A stretch of DNA of 20,400 bases from Aquificaceae bacterium (lineage in GTDB: Bacteria > Aquificota > Aquificia > Aquificales > Aquificaceae). How positions within the stretch are numbered: the first letter of the stretch is position 1; every line of letters starts with the position of its first letter. The stretch is taken from NCBI GenBank assembly GCA_015492115.1, contig WGFS01000213.1, forward strand, positions 1 through 20,400, in the 5' to 3' direction. The notes beneath the pieces are model-generated. The model had not been told where the DNA came from and did no database searches. It worked only from the letters and a program-made list of their open reading frames with translations. The translations under genes were made by a program, and so were the position numbers. Below are positions 7,434 to 15,854 of the stretch, in pieces.

Positions 7434-9177
7434 CGCAGAGCGGATAAGGAGTCCGGAGCTCGCAAAGAGGTACTTTGAGAAGGGTGTGGAGAGCCTGAAG
7501 ATACTCAACTACTTAGACGCTCTCGTTTACTTCTCAAGAGCTTACAGCATAAACCCTAAGTCTTACTACGGTGAACTTTCCTATCTCTACCTCGGTAAGA
7601 GCTACGCCCTGTACTCTTACGCCTACGGTAGTAAGAAGGGTGTTCTCGCAGCGATCGGCTACCTGAACCAGTACCCTTTTCACTACAAAGTCCCGAGATT
7701 CATATACACCCAGAGGGAGTTCGTCGGAGATTCCTACCTGCTCCTCCAGTGGTACGAGACCGCAAAGAACATATACGCCAACCTCTACGGAGAGACGGAG
7801 AGAACTGAGTACATGATAAAGTATGGCTACGCGGCATCCTTAGACGGAAGCATAGAGGGATACAACTACCTGAAGAAGCTTGATAAGGAAGGAGTCCCTG
7901 AAGATTACCTGGACATATACTACATGACTCTCGGCTTTTACAACTTCAACCTGGGCAGATACAGGCTCGCTGTTGAATATCTCTCTTACGCTATGAATAC
8001 GAACACCTATCTGAGAGAAGACCCTCACCTCCTCTTCAGGCTGGGCGTGTCCCAGTACAAGCTCGGCAACTGGAGGAAGGCTCTCCTCTACCTTGAGCTA
8101 ACCCTCAGGAAGGATACTCTCAAGTTCTACGAGGAGAAGGCGAACTTCTATCTTGCGACGATAAACCTTGAGACAAAGAACTTCAGGGAGGCTTTTTTGA
8201 ATATAAAGAGGCTCGTAGATAAGGACAGGCTATTCTACGGAAAGCTCTCCCAGATCCTATTCTCCTCGCTCTGGTACTACGATGAGTTCATTAAGGTTTA
8301 CGGGGACAAGCTTGGAAATTACAGGAAGAAGCTCCTACAGCTCGGATGGCTCAACGTTGAAGACATCTACGGGGAGCTCCCCGCCCTCGGCATATACTAC
8401 CTCGCCCTCAAGGAGAAGAAACTCAGCGATGAGGAGAGGGAGTTCCTGAAGGTAAAGAAGCTCTCCCTGAGAGAGTTCGTGTTTGAGAATGAGCTCTTTA
8501 CCTTTGACAGGTTCGTAGAGAAAGCCCGCAGTCCCCTGAAGAAGCTCGTCTTCTTTAAAAAGAGCGATGCCCGGCTCATAAGTGAGCTGTATAGAGTGAA
8601 CAGAGGTTCCTACTTCAAGGTCTTTGGAAACGAGGATGGGATAGAGCTCCTCGCCAGATCTCTGGTCTTCCTGGGAGACAGGGAGGCTGAGAAGGTTCTA
8701 CCCTACCTGAAGGACGAAGGAGTTTACAAGCTACTCTACGCAAAACTATCTATCCTAAGAGGTAGAGAGAACGAGTCTGTAAAGTACCTTGAGGAGAGCG
8801 TTCCACTGCTCAGGGGTGAAGACCTTCTTGAGGCTAAGCTTCTGAACTCCTACCTCGGGAACGACCTTAAAGGTCTCGAGGAGGTGGTCTCCAAAGTAAA
8901 CTTCAAGAGTGAGAGGTTCTCTCCCTACGCGCCCCTTGTCTTCATGAGGATGGCTGACCTTTACTACGAAAAGGGGAACTTAAGGAAGTCCCTTGAGCTT
9001 TACAGGAAGGTCGCCGGACTAAAGCCGGGAGAGGAGGATTACTGGTGGGCTATGTTCAGGATGGCCCTCATAAGTGAAGTCCTCAAAGATGAGAAGACGC
9101 TAAAATGGGTTGTAAAGAGGGCGAAAGAGAAAGATAATATATGGAGCAAGGTCATAAGGAGCCTCTGGGAGGGCTGA
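7369..9177 (+). CDS. Exported TPR-repeat protein in flagellar operon, function unknown
   Basis: A 602-residue protein I cannot name. Residues 1-23 form a signal peptide (basic MELTRK, hydrophobic FFIALLIVLIS) with no lipobox cysteine, so it is probably periplasmic or outer-face. The rest is almost all helix with TPR-like repeats, clearest at 28-63 (AKRYFEKGVESLKILNYLDA), 185-213, 219-250, 255-288 and about 518-555 (FMRMADLYYEKGNLRKSLEL). It is rich in Tyr, Leu and Lys. The ATG follows AGAGAGG and lies within the end of fliK; its TGA is one base from the flgB TTG, so it is embedded in the flagellar unit. A scaffold for basal-body or motor assembly in the periplasm is a reasonable inference, by analogy with the periplasmic TPR protein PflA of Campylobacter motors. 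A general TPR lipoprotein-type assembly factor is the alternative. Confidence 0.8.
   Translation: MELTRKFFIALLIVLISTYSYNAERIRSPELAKRYFEKGVESLKILNYLDALVYFSRAYSINPKSYYGELSYLYLGKSYALYSYAYGSKKGVLAAIGYLNQYPFHYKVPRFIYTQREFVGDSYLLLQWYETAKNIYANLYGETERTEYMIKYGYAASLDGSIEGYNYLKKLDKEGVPEDYLDIYYMTLGFYNFNLGRYRLAVEYLSYAMNTNTYLREDPHLLFRLGVSQYKLGNWRKALLYLELTLRKDTLKFYEEKANFYLATINLETKNFREAFLNIKRLVDKDRLFYGKLSQILFSSLWYYDEFIKVYGDKLGNYRKKLLQLGWLNVEDIYGELPALGIYYLALKEKKLSDEEREFLKVKKLSLREFVFENELFTFDRFVEKARSPLKKLVFFKKSDARLISELYRVNRGSYFKVFGNEDGIELLARSLVFLGDREAEKVLPYLKDEGVYKLLYAKLSILRGRENESVKYLEESVPLLRGEDLLEAKLLNSYLGNDLKGLEEVVSKVNFKSERFSPYAPLVFMRMADLYYEKGNLRKSLELYRKVAGLKPGEEDYWWAMFRMALISEVLKDEKTLKWVVKRAKEKDNIWSKVIRSLWEG
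9167..9173 (+). promoter_or_regulatory. Ribosome binding site deciding the flgB TTG start
   Basis: GGGAGGG lies 5 nt before the TTG at 9179, inside the last codons of the TPR gene. It supports use of TTG as the flgB initiation codon. Confidence 0.65.
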
Positions 9178-9178
9178 G

Positions 9179-9550
9179 TTGGATATATTTAAGGGCATAA
9201 GGAAGCTGGAGTCCAGGGTGGACTTCACCTGGAAGCGCCACAAGGTCATACTCAGCAACATAGCCAACGCGGACACACCCAACTACAGAGCCAAAGACCT
9301 GAAGTTCAGAGAGGAGGTAAAGTCCATAGGCATGAAGATCACGAGGAGAAAGCACATATCACCGACTACAGGCGAGAGGTTCAAGGTGGTGGAGGTTAGA
9401 AGGGGTCTTGTAGGAAACGACAGGAACAACGTCAGCATTGAAGAGGAGATGGCAAAGCTAGCCCAGAACAGGATAGCTTACGAGGTCTATATGAAGATGA
9501 TCTCGGATAATATAGAGAAGCTGAACAAAGTTATAAGAGGTGGCAGGTGA
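9179..9550 (+). CDS. flgB: Flagellar basal-body rod protein FlgB
   Basis: Proximal rod subunit of the flagellum, exported through the flagellar type III apparatus and joined to the MS ring via FliE. At 123 residues it is near the usual 130. The N-terminal rod-protein signature is visible as ILSNIANADTPNYRAKDLKF (24-43), and the C-terminal helix carries MAKLAQNRIAYEVYMKMISDNI. It begins with TTG, one base after the TPR stop, with a good Shine-Dalgarno. flgC follows with overlapping stop and start. Confidence 0.94.
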   Translation: MDIFKGIRKLESRVDFTWKRHKVILSNIANADTPNYRAKDLKFREEVKSIGMKITRRKHISPTTGERFKVVEVRRGLVGNDRNNVSIEEEMAKLAQNRIAYEVYMKMISDNIEKLNKVIRGGR

Positions 9551-9963
9551 TGAACGACCTCTTCAGAACCTTTGAGATAAGTGCTTCTGGCATGTACGCT
9601 CAGAGGCTGAGGATGAACACGGTGGCATCAAACCTCGCAAACTACGAGGCTTACAAGCAGACCGGAGAACCTTTCAGGAAGCTGGAGGTCGTCTTTCAGG
9701 CTGTTTACAACCCGGAGTTGGTAAAGAGAGGAGAGATCCCCGTTACGGTAACCCAGATAAGGGAGTCGGATGCACCCTTCAAGGTTATATACGACCCTGA
9801 CAACCCGAGGGCTGACGAAAAGGGTTACGTCAGGTTACCGAACGTTGACCTGGTGAAGGAGATGGCGGATATGATATCCGCGGTCAGGAGCTATGAGGCC
9901 AACCTGAACGCCTTCAACCTTACCAAGGAGATGGCAAACAGGACGATAGAACTATGGAGATAG
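9550..9963 (+). CDS. flgC: Flagellar basal-body rod protein FlgC
   Basis: Second proximal rod subunit. It has the N-terminal heptad region (ISASGMYAQRLRMNTVASNLANYEAY) and the family-typical C-terminus DLVKEMADMISAVRSYEANLNAFN. Length is 137, as expected. The ATG at 9550 overlaps the flgB stop (TGATG); a GTG one codon earlier (9547) is also possible. Its end overlaps fliE by 10 bp. Confidence 0.96.
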   Translation: MNDLFRTFEISASGMYAQRLRMNTVASNLANYEAYKQTGEPFRKLEVVFQAVYNPELVKRGEIPVTVTQIRESDAPFKVIYDPDNPRADEKGYVRLPNVDLVKEMADMISAVRSYEANLNAFNLTKEMANRTIELWR

Positions 9964-10247
9964 GCGGGATAAATTTCAGCTCCTTTGAAGCCTTCCTCAA
10001 GGAGAAGGGGAAGGAGGTCAAGAACTCCGAAGACTTTGCGGATGCCCTCAAGGAATTCGTCCAGTGGGTAAACAACCAACAGCAGAACGCCAGAGGTGTG
10101 AAGGAAGCGGTATTGAGAGGAGAAGACGTCCCCCTGCACCGTATGGTCATAGAGTTTGAAAAGGCAGGCGTCGCCCTAAACCTCCTCATAGAGGTAAGGA
10201 ACAAGCTCCTTGAAGGCTATCAGGAGCTCCTGAGAATGCAGGTATAG
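9954..10247 (+). CDS. fliE: Flagellar hook-basal body complex protein FliE
   Basis: A 97-residue adapter that joins the MS ring (FliF) to the rod (FlgB). The conserved C-terminal half is clear: LRGEDVPLHRMVIEFEKAGV followed by ALNLLIEVRNKLLEGYQEL and the terminal RMQV. It overlaps flgC by 10 bp, and its stop is one base before the fliF ATG, so the block flgB-flgC-fliE-fliF is one tightly coupled unit. Confidence 0.95.
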   Translation: MEIGGINFSSFEAFLKEKGKEVKNSEDFADALKEFVQWVNNQQQNARGVKEAVLRGEDVPLHRMVIEFEKAGVALNLLIEVRNKLLEGYQELLRMQV

Positions 10248-10248
10248 G

Positions 10249-11757
10249 ATGGCTGACCTCAACAGCACCCTCAGAAACCTTCAGGAACGCTTCTCAGCAA
10301 TGCCCCTGTCCCAGAAACTCCTTGCGGTTGGTCTGCCCGCGGTTGTGTTCTCTCTTCTCGTCACGGTTCTCATCTACTCCCTGCAACCAAACTACGCTGT
10401 CCTCTACGGAAACCTCAACCCCGAGGACATGAACGCTGTCCTGACCGAGCTTGATAAGGAGGGTATAAAGTACAAGATAGGAAGGGACGGAAGAACTATC
10501 CTCGTGCCGGAGGATAAGGTCAGGGACATAAGACTCAAGCTCGCTGCCAAGGGAATCCCCAACAAGGGCGTGATAGGCTACGAGCTCTTTGACAAGAGCA
10601 CGATAGGTCTTTCGGAATTTCAGCAGAGGGTCAACTTCAAGAGGGCAATAGAGGGAGAACTTGTAAGGACAATACTCAGGTTAAAGAACATAGAGGATGC
10701 AAGAGTTCACATAGCCCTGCCTGAGAAGTCCATATTCCTCAGGAACGAAAAAGAGCCGAGCGCTTCGGTGTTTATAAAGCTGAGACCCGGGGCTGAGATA
10801 ACAGAGGAGCAGGTTAGGGCTATAAGGAACCTCGTCGCAGCGAGCGTTGAAGACCTCAAACCCAAGAATGTGGTGGTGATAGACGACAAGGGAAGAAATC
10901 TGACCGCAAGCCTTGACGAGGGTGAAGAGGGCATATCGGACAGACAGCTGAAGATAAGGAAGGAACTTGAGAAGGAGATAGAGAGGAAGGTTCAGACAGC
11001 CCTTGAGGAGGCTCTCGGCTACGGAAACGTCAAGGTCAGGGTGTCGGTGGAGCTTGACTTCTCAAAGGTTCAGAGGAAAGAGGAGATATACGACCCGGAC
11101 ATGACCGCTGTGGTGAGCGAACAGAAGAAGAAGGAGAAGACAACGGGTGTGCCAACGGGCGGTGTTCCGGGTGCAACAGCAAACATCCCCCCGGGAACCG
11201 GCGCGGTGCAGGGACAGACAGGAACACTGACGGAGAAGAAGGAGACCATAACCAACTACGAGGTGAGCAAGAAGGAGGTGGTATCGGTTGATAACACCTT
11301 GAAGATAAAGCGTCTCAGCGTGGGAGTCCTTGTTAACAAGGAGCTGAAAGGTGTTGACGAGGAGAGCATAAGGAAGATAGTTTCCGCCGCGGTCGGGCTT
11401 GACCCAAAGAGAGGTGATACCCTGTCGGTCGTGGCTGTTCCCTTCAAGAAACCATCCATGGCTGGGCTTCCCCCGCCTGTCCCCACATGGAAGAAGTTCC
11501 TCATTCCGGGTGTGGTCGGGGCGGTCTTCGCCCTTCTCCTTATATTTGGGCTCCTGAGACTCCTGAGAAGGAAAGAAGCACCGGCTCCCGTGCCTGCCGG
11601 ACCTCCAACAGCTGAAGAGGTCGTAACTATAAGGGGAGCTGAGGCACTTAGAGAGACCGCAAGGGAGCTTGAGATAGTCAAAACGGTGACGGACGTCGCA
11701 CGGAAAGAGCCTAAAAAAGTAGCTGCTATGCTAAAGCTCTGGCTAAAGGAGGAGTGA
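10249..11757 (+). CDS. fliF: Flagellar MS-ring protein FliF
   Basis: Forms the MS ring in the inner membrane, the base on which rotor and export gate assemble. The 502-residue protein has a first membrane helix at about 25-45, a periplasmic ring-building region with the YscJ/FliF segments (GYELFDKSTIGLSEFQQRVNFKRAIEGEL at about 115-143 spans ring-building motif 2), a Gly/Thr/Pro-rich loop near 298-325, a second membrane helix at about 417-438, and a cytoplasmic tail ending ARKEPKKVAAMLKLWLKEE, the FliG-binding element. It is slightly short (usual 520-570) but complete. fliG, which usually follows, is absent: the TGA abuts the purF stop on the other strand. Confidence 0.97.
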   Translation: MADLNSTLRNLQERFSAMPLSQKLLAVGLPAVVFSLLVTVLIYSLQPNYAVLYGNLNPEDMNAVLTELDKEGIKYKIGRDGRTILVPEDKVRDIRLKLAAKGIPNKGVIGYELFDKSTIGLSEFQQRVNFKRAIEGELVRTILRLKNIEDARVHIALPEKSIFLRNEKEPSASVFIKLRPGAEITEEQVRAIRNLVAASVEDLKPKNVVVIDDKGRNLTASLDEGEEGISDRQLKIRKELEKEIERKVQTALEEALGYGNVKVRVSVELDFSKVQRKEEIYDPDMTAVVSEQKKKEKTTGVPTGGVPGATANIPPGTGAVQGQTGTLTEKKETITNYEVSKKEVVSVDNTLKIKRLSVGVLVNKELKGVDEESIRKIVSAAVGLDPKRGDTLSVVAVPFKKPSMAGLPPPVPTWKKFLIPGVVGAVFALLLIFGLLRLLRRKEAPAPVPAGPPTAEEVVTIRGAEALRETARELEIVKTVTDVARKEPKKVAAMLKLWLKEE

Positions 11758-13158
11758 TCAGTACCTCTTTCTCTCTATGGCTACCCTGTTCACGTCTATC
11801 GGGTACTCGTTGCTGAAACAGGCATCGCAGAACTCATCCCTGTTTGACACACAACTCCTGAGACCCTCCAGCGAGAGATACCTCAGAGTGTCCACCCCTA
11901 TGAACTTCCTTATGTCTTCAAGCTCCATCTGATTGGCTATTAACTCCTCCCTCGTTGGGGTGTCTATGCCGTAGTAACAGGGTCCGATCACGGGAGGGGA
12001 CGCTATCCGCATATGTATCTCCCTCGCCCCCGCACGTTTTAGCATGTTCACGATCCTCTTGGAGGTGGTGCCCCTGACGAGGGAATCGTCTATGACCACG
12101 ACCCTCTTTCCTTTGAGGACAGCCCTGTTGGGACTCAGCTTCATCAGAACTCTGAGGTTCCTGAGCTCCTGAGTGGGCTCTATGAAGCTCCTTCCAACGT
12201 AGTGGTTCCTTATAAGACCCATCTCAAAGGGCATCCCCCTCTCTTCAGCGTAGCCGAGTGCTGGAACTACCCCCGAGTCCGGCACGGGTATGACAACGTC
12301 CGCATCAACGCTGTCTTCCCGGGCGAGCTGTCTTCCAAGCTCCTTCCTGACATTGTACGCCCACTCTCCAAATATGTAGCTGTCGGGTCTGGAGAAGTAA
12401 ACGAACTCAAAGATGCACTGAGCTCTCTTCCTCTGCTCAAAGGGAAAGTAACTCCTCATGCCCGCTTCATCCACAACTATGAGCTCACCGGGTTTCACCT
12501 CCCTCCAGAGCTCAGCCTCAAGTATGTCAAAGGCACAGCTCTCGGAGGCAAAGAGAAGGGACTCCCCCTTCCTGCCTATGCTCAGGGGTCTGAACCCGTA
12601 AGGGTCTCTTCCAGCGACAACCTTGTCCCTGAAGAGCATCAAGAAGCTGTACGCACCCTCAAGCCTGCTCAGGGTGTAAAGAAGCCTGGGAACGAAGTCC
12701 GAGTCTCTGGGATGCACAGAGACCCCGTGAGGGATATACTCCTCCCCCGTATCCAGAAGGGCAAGGAAGAGTTCGGTGTCAGAGCTGTAGCTGAAACCTA
12801 TACCCTTTTCCTCAAGCTCCCTTCTCAGAGTAAGATAGTTGACTATGTTTCCATTGTGCACCACAGCAACCTGACCCAAGGAGGTGTCTCTGACTATCGG
12901 CTGGGCGTTTGTAGCCCCTGAGTCCCCGGCGGTTGAGTATCTCACGTGGGCTATGGCGCTGCTCCCCTCAAGGAGATTGAGCTCTTCCTGTTTGATAGCT
13001 TCAAGGACCCTTCCAGCCTTCTTTACAGTCCTTATGTTCTCACCGTCCGAGGAGCTTATACCCACACTCTCCTGTCCTCTGTGCTGGAGGGAGTATATCT
13101 GGAGGAAGGCGTACTGAGAGGCGTAAGGACTGTTGAAAACACCCGCTATACCGCACAT
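11758..13158 (-). CDS. purF: Amidophosphoribosyltransferase (Fe-S type)
   Basis: Catalyses the first committed step of purine synthesis, PRPP plus glutamine to phosphoribosylamine. The class II glutaminase domain starts MCGIAGVF, so Cys2 is the nucleophile after Met removal and no longer propeptide is encoded. HVRYSTAGDSGATNAQP (71-87) and HNGNIVNY (101-108) are glutaminase motifs. The PRPP loop is VVVIDDSLVRGTTSKR (353-368). Four cysteines (C248, C394, C444, C447, the last two in CDAC) match the [4Fe-4S] ligands of the Bacillus subtilis enzyme, so this is the cluster-bearing subtype. Length 466 is normal. It lies 25 nt after the GspN-like gene on the same strand. Confidence 0.97.
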   Translation of the reverse strand: MCGIAGVFNSPYASQYAFLQIYSLQHRGQESVGISSSDGENIRTVKKAGRVLEAIKQEELNLLEGSSAIAHVRYSTAGDSGATNAQPIVRDTSLGQVAVVHNGNIVNYLTLRRELEEKGIGFSYSSDTELFLALLDTGEEYIPHGVSVHPRDSDFVPRLLYTLSRLEGAYSFLMLFRDKVVAGRDPYGFRPLSIGRKGESLLFASESCAFDILEAELWREVKPGELIVVDEAGMRSYFPFEQRKRAQCIFEFVYFSRPDSYIFGEWAYNVRKELGRQLAREDSVDADVVIPVPDSGVVPALGYAEERGMPFEMGLIRNHYVGRSFIEPTQELRNLRVLMKLSPNRAVLKGKRVVVIDDSLVRGTTSKRIVNMLKRAGAREIHMRIASPPVIGPCYYGIDTPTREELIANQMELEDIRKFIGVDTLRYLSLEGLRSCVSNRDEFCDACFSNEYPIDVNRVAIERKRY

Positions 13159-13171
13159 ACCGAACGTATTA

Positions 13172-13177
13172 AATATA
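13172..13177 (-). promoter_or_regulatory. Candidate -10 box for purF
   Basis: TATATT on the minus strand lies 13 nt before the purF ATG, in the short gap after the GspN-like gene. There is no clear -35 and no Shine-Dalgarno, so expression could be from this box or by read-through from gspD. Confidence 0.3.
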
Positions 13178-13183
13178 CATCAA

Positions 13184-13825
13184 CTACTTCAGCTGAACAG
13201 AGATATTACTCAGGGTTCCTTTAACGAGGAGAGTCCCCATCTTCCCTTTGAAGATGGCATCTACAGGACTTCTCCCTATACTCCTCCTTAACCTGAACCT
13301 TCCTCCACCCGAAAGGGTCATTCCCATGTAGCTTATACTTCCATCAAAGGTCTCACCCTTAAAGCTCATGCTGACCGAGTCTATCTCCACACCCCTTACC
13401 CTCAGACCTGAGATCTTTAGCTTGCCGTGTAATCCTTCGGACACAAGGAGCTTCGCGCTCGCACTCCTGAAAAAGGGTGAACAGGCAAAATCCCTCAGCT
13501 TAATCTCAAGGGTCTTTCCCCACCCGAGGCGAAGGTATGCCCTTCCACTACCACACCTGCCCTCAGCTTTCAAACCCGCAGGGGAGAAGCTCAGAACAGC
13601 CCTGTCAAGATCCAGAACCTCCTCACCTCCGTAGAACACCCTGAGTTTCTCAAAGGACACGTCCGCAACCCCTTCGTCAACCCTACCGGCGAGAAGGTGT
13701 ATGCCTCTCTCTGAAAGGAGTTTGTCCAGAAGAATAGCCTTGGGCACAACCAGCAGAAGTGAGAGGGATAAAACCAGGAGCAGAGAGACGAGGAACAGGA
13801 GAAACTTAGAAATAGAAGTCTTCAT
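13184..13825 (-). CDS. GspN-like membrane-anchored protein (putative type II secretion component)
   Basis: A 213-residue protein with one N-terminal membrane helix (about 7-29, Leu-rich) and a beta-strand-rich periplasmic body with repeating hydrophobic-polar strands (for example EEVLDLDRAVLSFSPAGL, VDAIFKGKMGTLLVKGTLS). This layout resembles GspN / AsmA-type proteins, and its start lies inside the last codons of gspD (20-bp overlap), which supports a type II secretion role. The family call is weaker than for gspD because the sequence is diverged; an AsmA-like or other lipid/secretion accessory protein is the alternative. Confidence 0.55.
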   Translation of the reverse strand: MKTSISKFLLFLVSLLLVLSLSLLLVVPKAILLDKLLSERGIHLLAGRVDEGVADVSFEKLRVFYGGEEVLDLDRAVLSFSPAGLKAEGRCGSGRAYLRLGWGKTLEIKLRDFACSPFFRSASAKLLVSEGLHGKLKISGLRVRGVEIDSVSMSFKGETFDGSISYMGMTLSGGGRFRLRRSIGRSPVDAIFKGKMGTLLVKGTLSNISVQLK

Positions 13826-15800
13826 CTTCCTCTTCTTCCTCTTTCTTCTTCCTCTCCTCTAAAAGTTTCTTTATCTTCTCAGAGAGCCTTCTGTGTTCCT
13901 CGGTTATCTTGCTCAGTTCCTCCGGCGAGGATATGACGTAAGGCGTTATGAATATGAAGAGGGTTGTTTTGTCCTTCTGCTTAACATCCCTCCTGAAGAG
14001 CCTTCCGAGTATGGGGATCTTCCAGAGACCGGGTACACCCTCCATTGTCTTCAGTGTCTTGGTGCTCACGAGCCCTCCAAGTATTACCGTCTGGCCGTTC
14101 TCTATGACGACGTCGGAGTTAACCTCCCTGTTTGAGGTAACGGGTACGGTGTAGCTCGTAGTCCCTATCTCGTTTGTAACGAAATCCACGATCTCTTCAA
14201 GGGAGAGCCCTATGGTGAGTCTGAGGTTGTTCCCAGATATACGAGGCGTTACATCCAGCTCAAGTCCAACCTCCTTGTAGTCATAGGTGATTATAGGCTG
14301 TCCGTTTATATCAAACTTCACACCCTCCGCATAGGGAACGACCTGTCCGACCTTTATGACCGCGGGCTGGTTATCAAGGGTAAGAACCTTTGGATTGGAA
14401 ACTATGTTGAACCCAGAGCCAGACTCAAGGAGGGAAAATAGGAGAACGAGATCTGGAAAGAAGAAGGTTGTATCACCTACGGTTACAGTCCTCCCAACGT
14501 CTGAGAAGACACCCATCAGGAAGTTTCCCGATGCGAAGGAACTGTATATGTTGGATAGGGAGGTTCCTCTGAAACTCGCTCCTCCATGTGTGCCCAGGAT
14601 CTGCCACCTGCCCCCGATGTCCAGAAGGCTCTTCGTTGAAGCCTCAACTATGGTCGCTGCAATGAGAACCTGTTTCCTCCTTACATCCAGCTGGGCTATC
14701 AGCTTCTTCAAGCTTTCGTATTCACTCTTGGTTCCATAAACTATGACAGAGTTTGTCCCCCTGTCAAAGCCTACCCTCATTCCTTCCTTTGTGGTTATGA
14801 AGCTTATCTTCTTAACCTGAGGAACCCTCTTCTGGGCTCTCTTACGCATCTGCGGAGGTTTTCTCTGCGGTTGCGGTCTGCGGGATGCAGGCTTGGGAAC
14901 CGCTCTCCAGACCTGTCTCTTTCTTCCACCTCCAAGCAGACTCTGAAGGCTGTCAGCGAGCTCCTCAGCGGATATAAACTTGAGAGGTATTATGTAGAAA
15001 CTCCTCGCCTCAGAAACTACATCCTCGGTGTCTATCTCGGAAAGTATCTCGCCTATAGCCTCGTGAGCACTCCTGGGTGCAAATACCACGAGGGCGTTAG
15101 CTTCATCGCTTGAGGACACTACCAGGGGTGTTCCAAAACGCTTGCTGAACACAGCATTGAGCGGAGCAACTATCCTGACAGCTTCCTTTGAGGAGAGGTG
15201 CTTTAGCCTGTAAACCCTGACCTCCCCTTCAACCTCAGACCTGTCGAGCCTTGAGAGTATCTTCTTCGCCTTCTCTATGTTCTCACCGACGTCCGCAATT
15301 ATTATGGAGTTAGAGGGGTTGTGAACGGATACACGGGCAAAGGGTGACAGGAAGGGTCTCACAGAGTTCATGACGGTCTGGGCGTCCGTGAACCGCAGGT
15401 TGTAAACGAGGACCGCAAGCTCTCCCTTGGAGGGTTTCCTCTTAAGTTTTGCGACCGTGACCGCTTCGTTCACAGGAAGTATCTTGACCGTCTTCTTTCC
15501 CTCAACAACTCCGTAGCCCTGCATGAAGAGAGCTGAGGTGAAAACATCCCACGCCTCCTTGGGTTTCAGAGGTCTGGAAAAAACAAGGGTAACCTTCCCC
15601 CTGACAGCCGGGTCAACAACTATATTCTTGCCCAGAAGCTCTTCCATGAAGAGGGCAAGCTCCTTTATGTCGGTGTTCTGGAAGTTCAGGACGACCTCTC
15701 CCTTCTTCTTCGCCTCCTTCGCAAGGTTCTCTATACCGGTAGTCTCCTGAGCGAACAGGAGCCCAAGAGCAAGAAAGAGTGGTAAGAGTATCCTCTTCAT
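13806..15800 (-). CDS. gspD: Type II secretion system secretin GspD
   Basis: Forms the outer-membrane channel of the type II secretion system. I start it at the ATG at 15800, giving a signal peptide (MKRILLPLFLALGLLFAQ) and about 664 residues; an open frame extends 18 codons upstream but lacks a signal sequence at its start. Domains: N0 (about 33-110, VLNFQNTDIKELALFMEELL), N1 (127-187), N2 (192-258), N3 (268-375) and the secretin beta-barrel (about 377-622), with VILGGL and VPGLWKIPILGRLF. N3 carries a Lys/Arg/Pro-rich insertion (about 292-330), and the protein ends in a strongly acidic EEEEEDEDFYF tail. A TATAAT box lies 12 nt upstream. Confidence 0.93.
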   Translation of the reverse strand: MKRILLPLFLALGLLFAQETTGIENLAKEAKKKGEVVLNFQNTDIKELALFMEELLGKNIVVDPAVRGKVTLVFSRPLKPKEAWDVFTSALFMQGYGVVEGKKTVKILPVNEAVTVAKLKRKPSKGELAVLVYNLRFTDAQTVMNSVRPFLSPFARVSVHNPSNSIIIADVGENIEKAKKILSRLDRSEVEGEVRVYRLKHLSSKEAVRIVAPLNAVFSKRFGTPLVVSSSDEANALVVFAPRSAHEAIGEILSEIDTEDVVSEARSFYIIPLKFISAEELADSLQSLLGGGRKRQVWRAVPKPASRRPQPQRKPPQMRKRAQKRVPQVKKISFITTKEGMRVGFDRGTNSVIVYGTKSEYESLKKLIAQLDVRRKQVLIAATIVEASTKSLLDIGGRWQILGTHGGASFRGTSLSNIYSSFASGNFLMGVFSDVGRTVTVGDTTFFFPDLVLLFSLLESGSGFNIVSNPKVLTLDNQPAVIKVGQVVPYAEGVKFDINGQPIITYDYKEVGLELDVTPRISGNNLRLTIGLSLEEIVDFVTNEIGTTSYTVPVTSNREVNSDVVIENGQTVILGGLVSTKTLKTMEGVPGLWKIPILGRLFRRDVKQKDKTTLFIFITPYVISSPEELSKITEEHRRLSEKIKKLLEERKKKEEEEEDEDFYF

Positions 15801-15812
15801 TTCTTTTGAAGT

Positions 15813-15818
15813 ATTATA
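15813..15818 (-). promoter_or_regulatory. Candidate -10 box for gspD
   Basis: TATAAT on the minus strand, 12 nt before the gspD ATG at 15800, with only AAAGAA preceding the start. No convincing -35 hexamer is seen. It is one half of a divergent promoter pair in the 67-bp gap. Confidence 0.5.
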
Positions 15819-15854
15819 TTTCAGGGCACGTTCTCTCAGTTGGGATTTGGTCAT

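Noticed and set aside
12202..12921. Plus-strand open frame of 239 codons opposite purF
   Set aside because: It is the shadow of PurF: the PurF motifs and Fe-S cysteines are on the minus strand, and the antisense protein shows no coherent domain.
15801..15854. Upstream extension of gspD to base 15854
   Set aside because: The extra 18 residues put a polar segment before a normal signal peptide and span the -10 box; the ATG at 15800 begins with a proper signal sequence.
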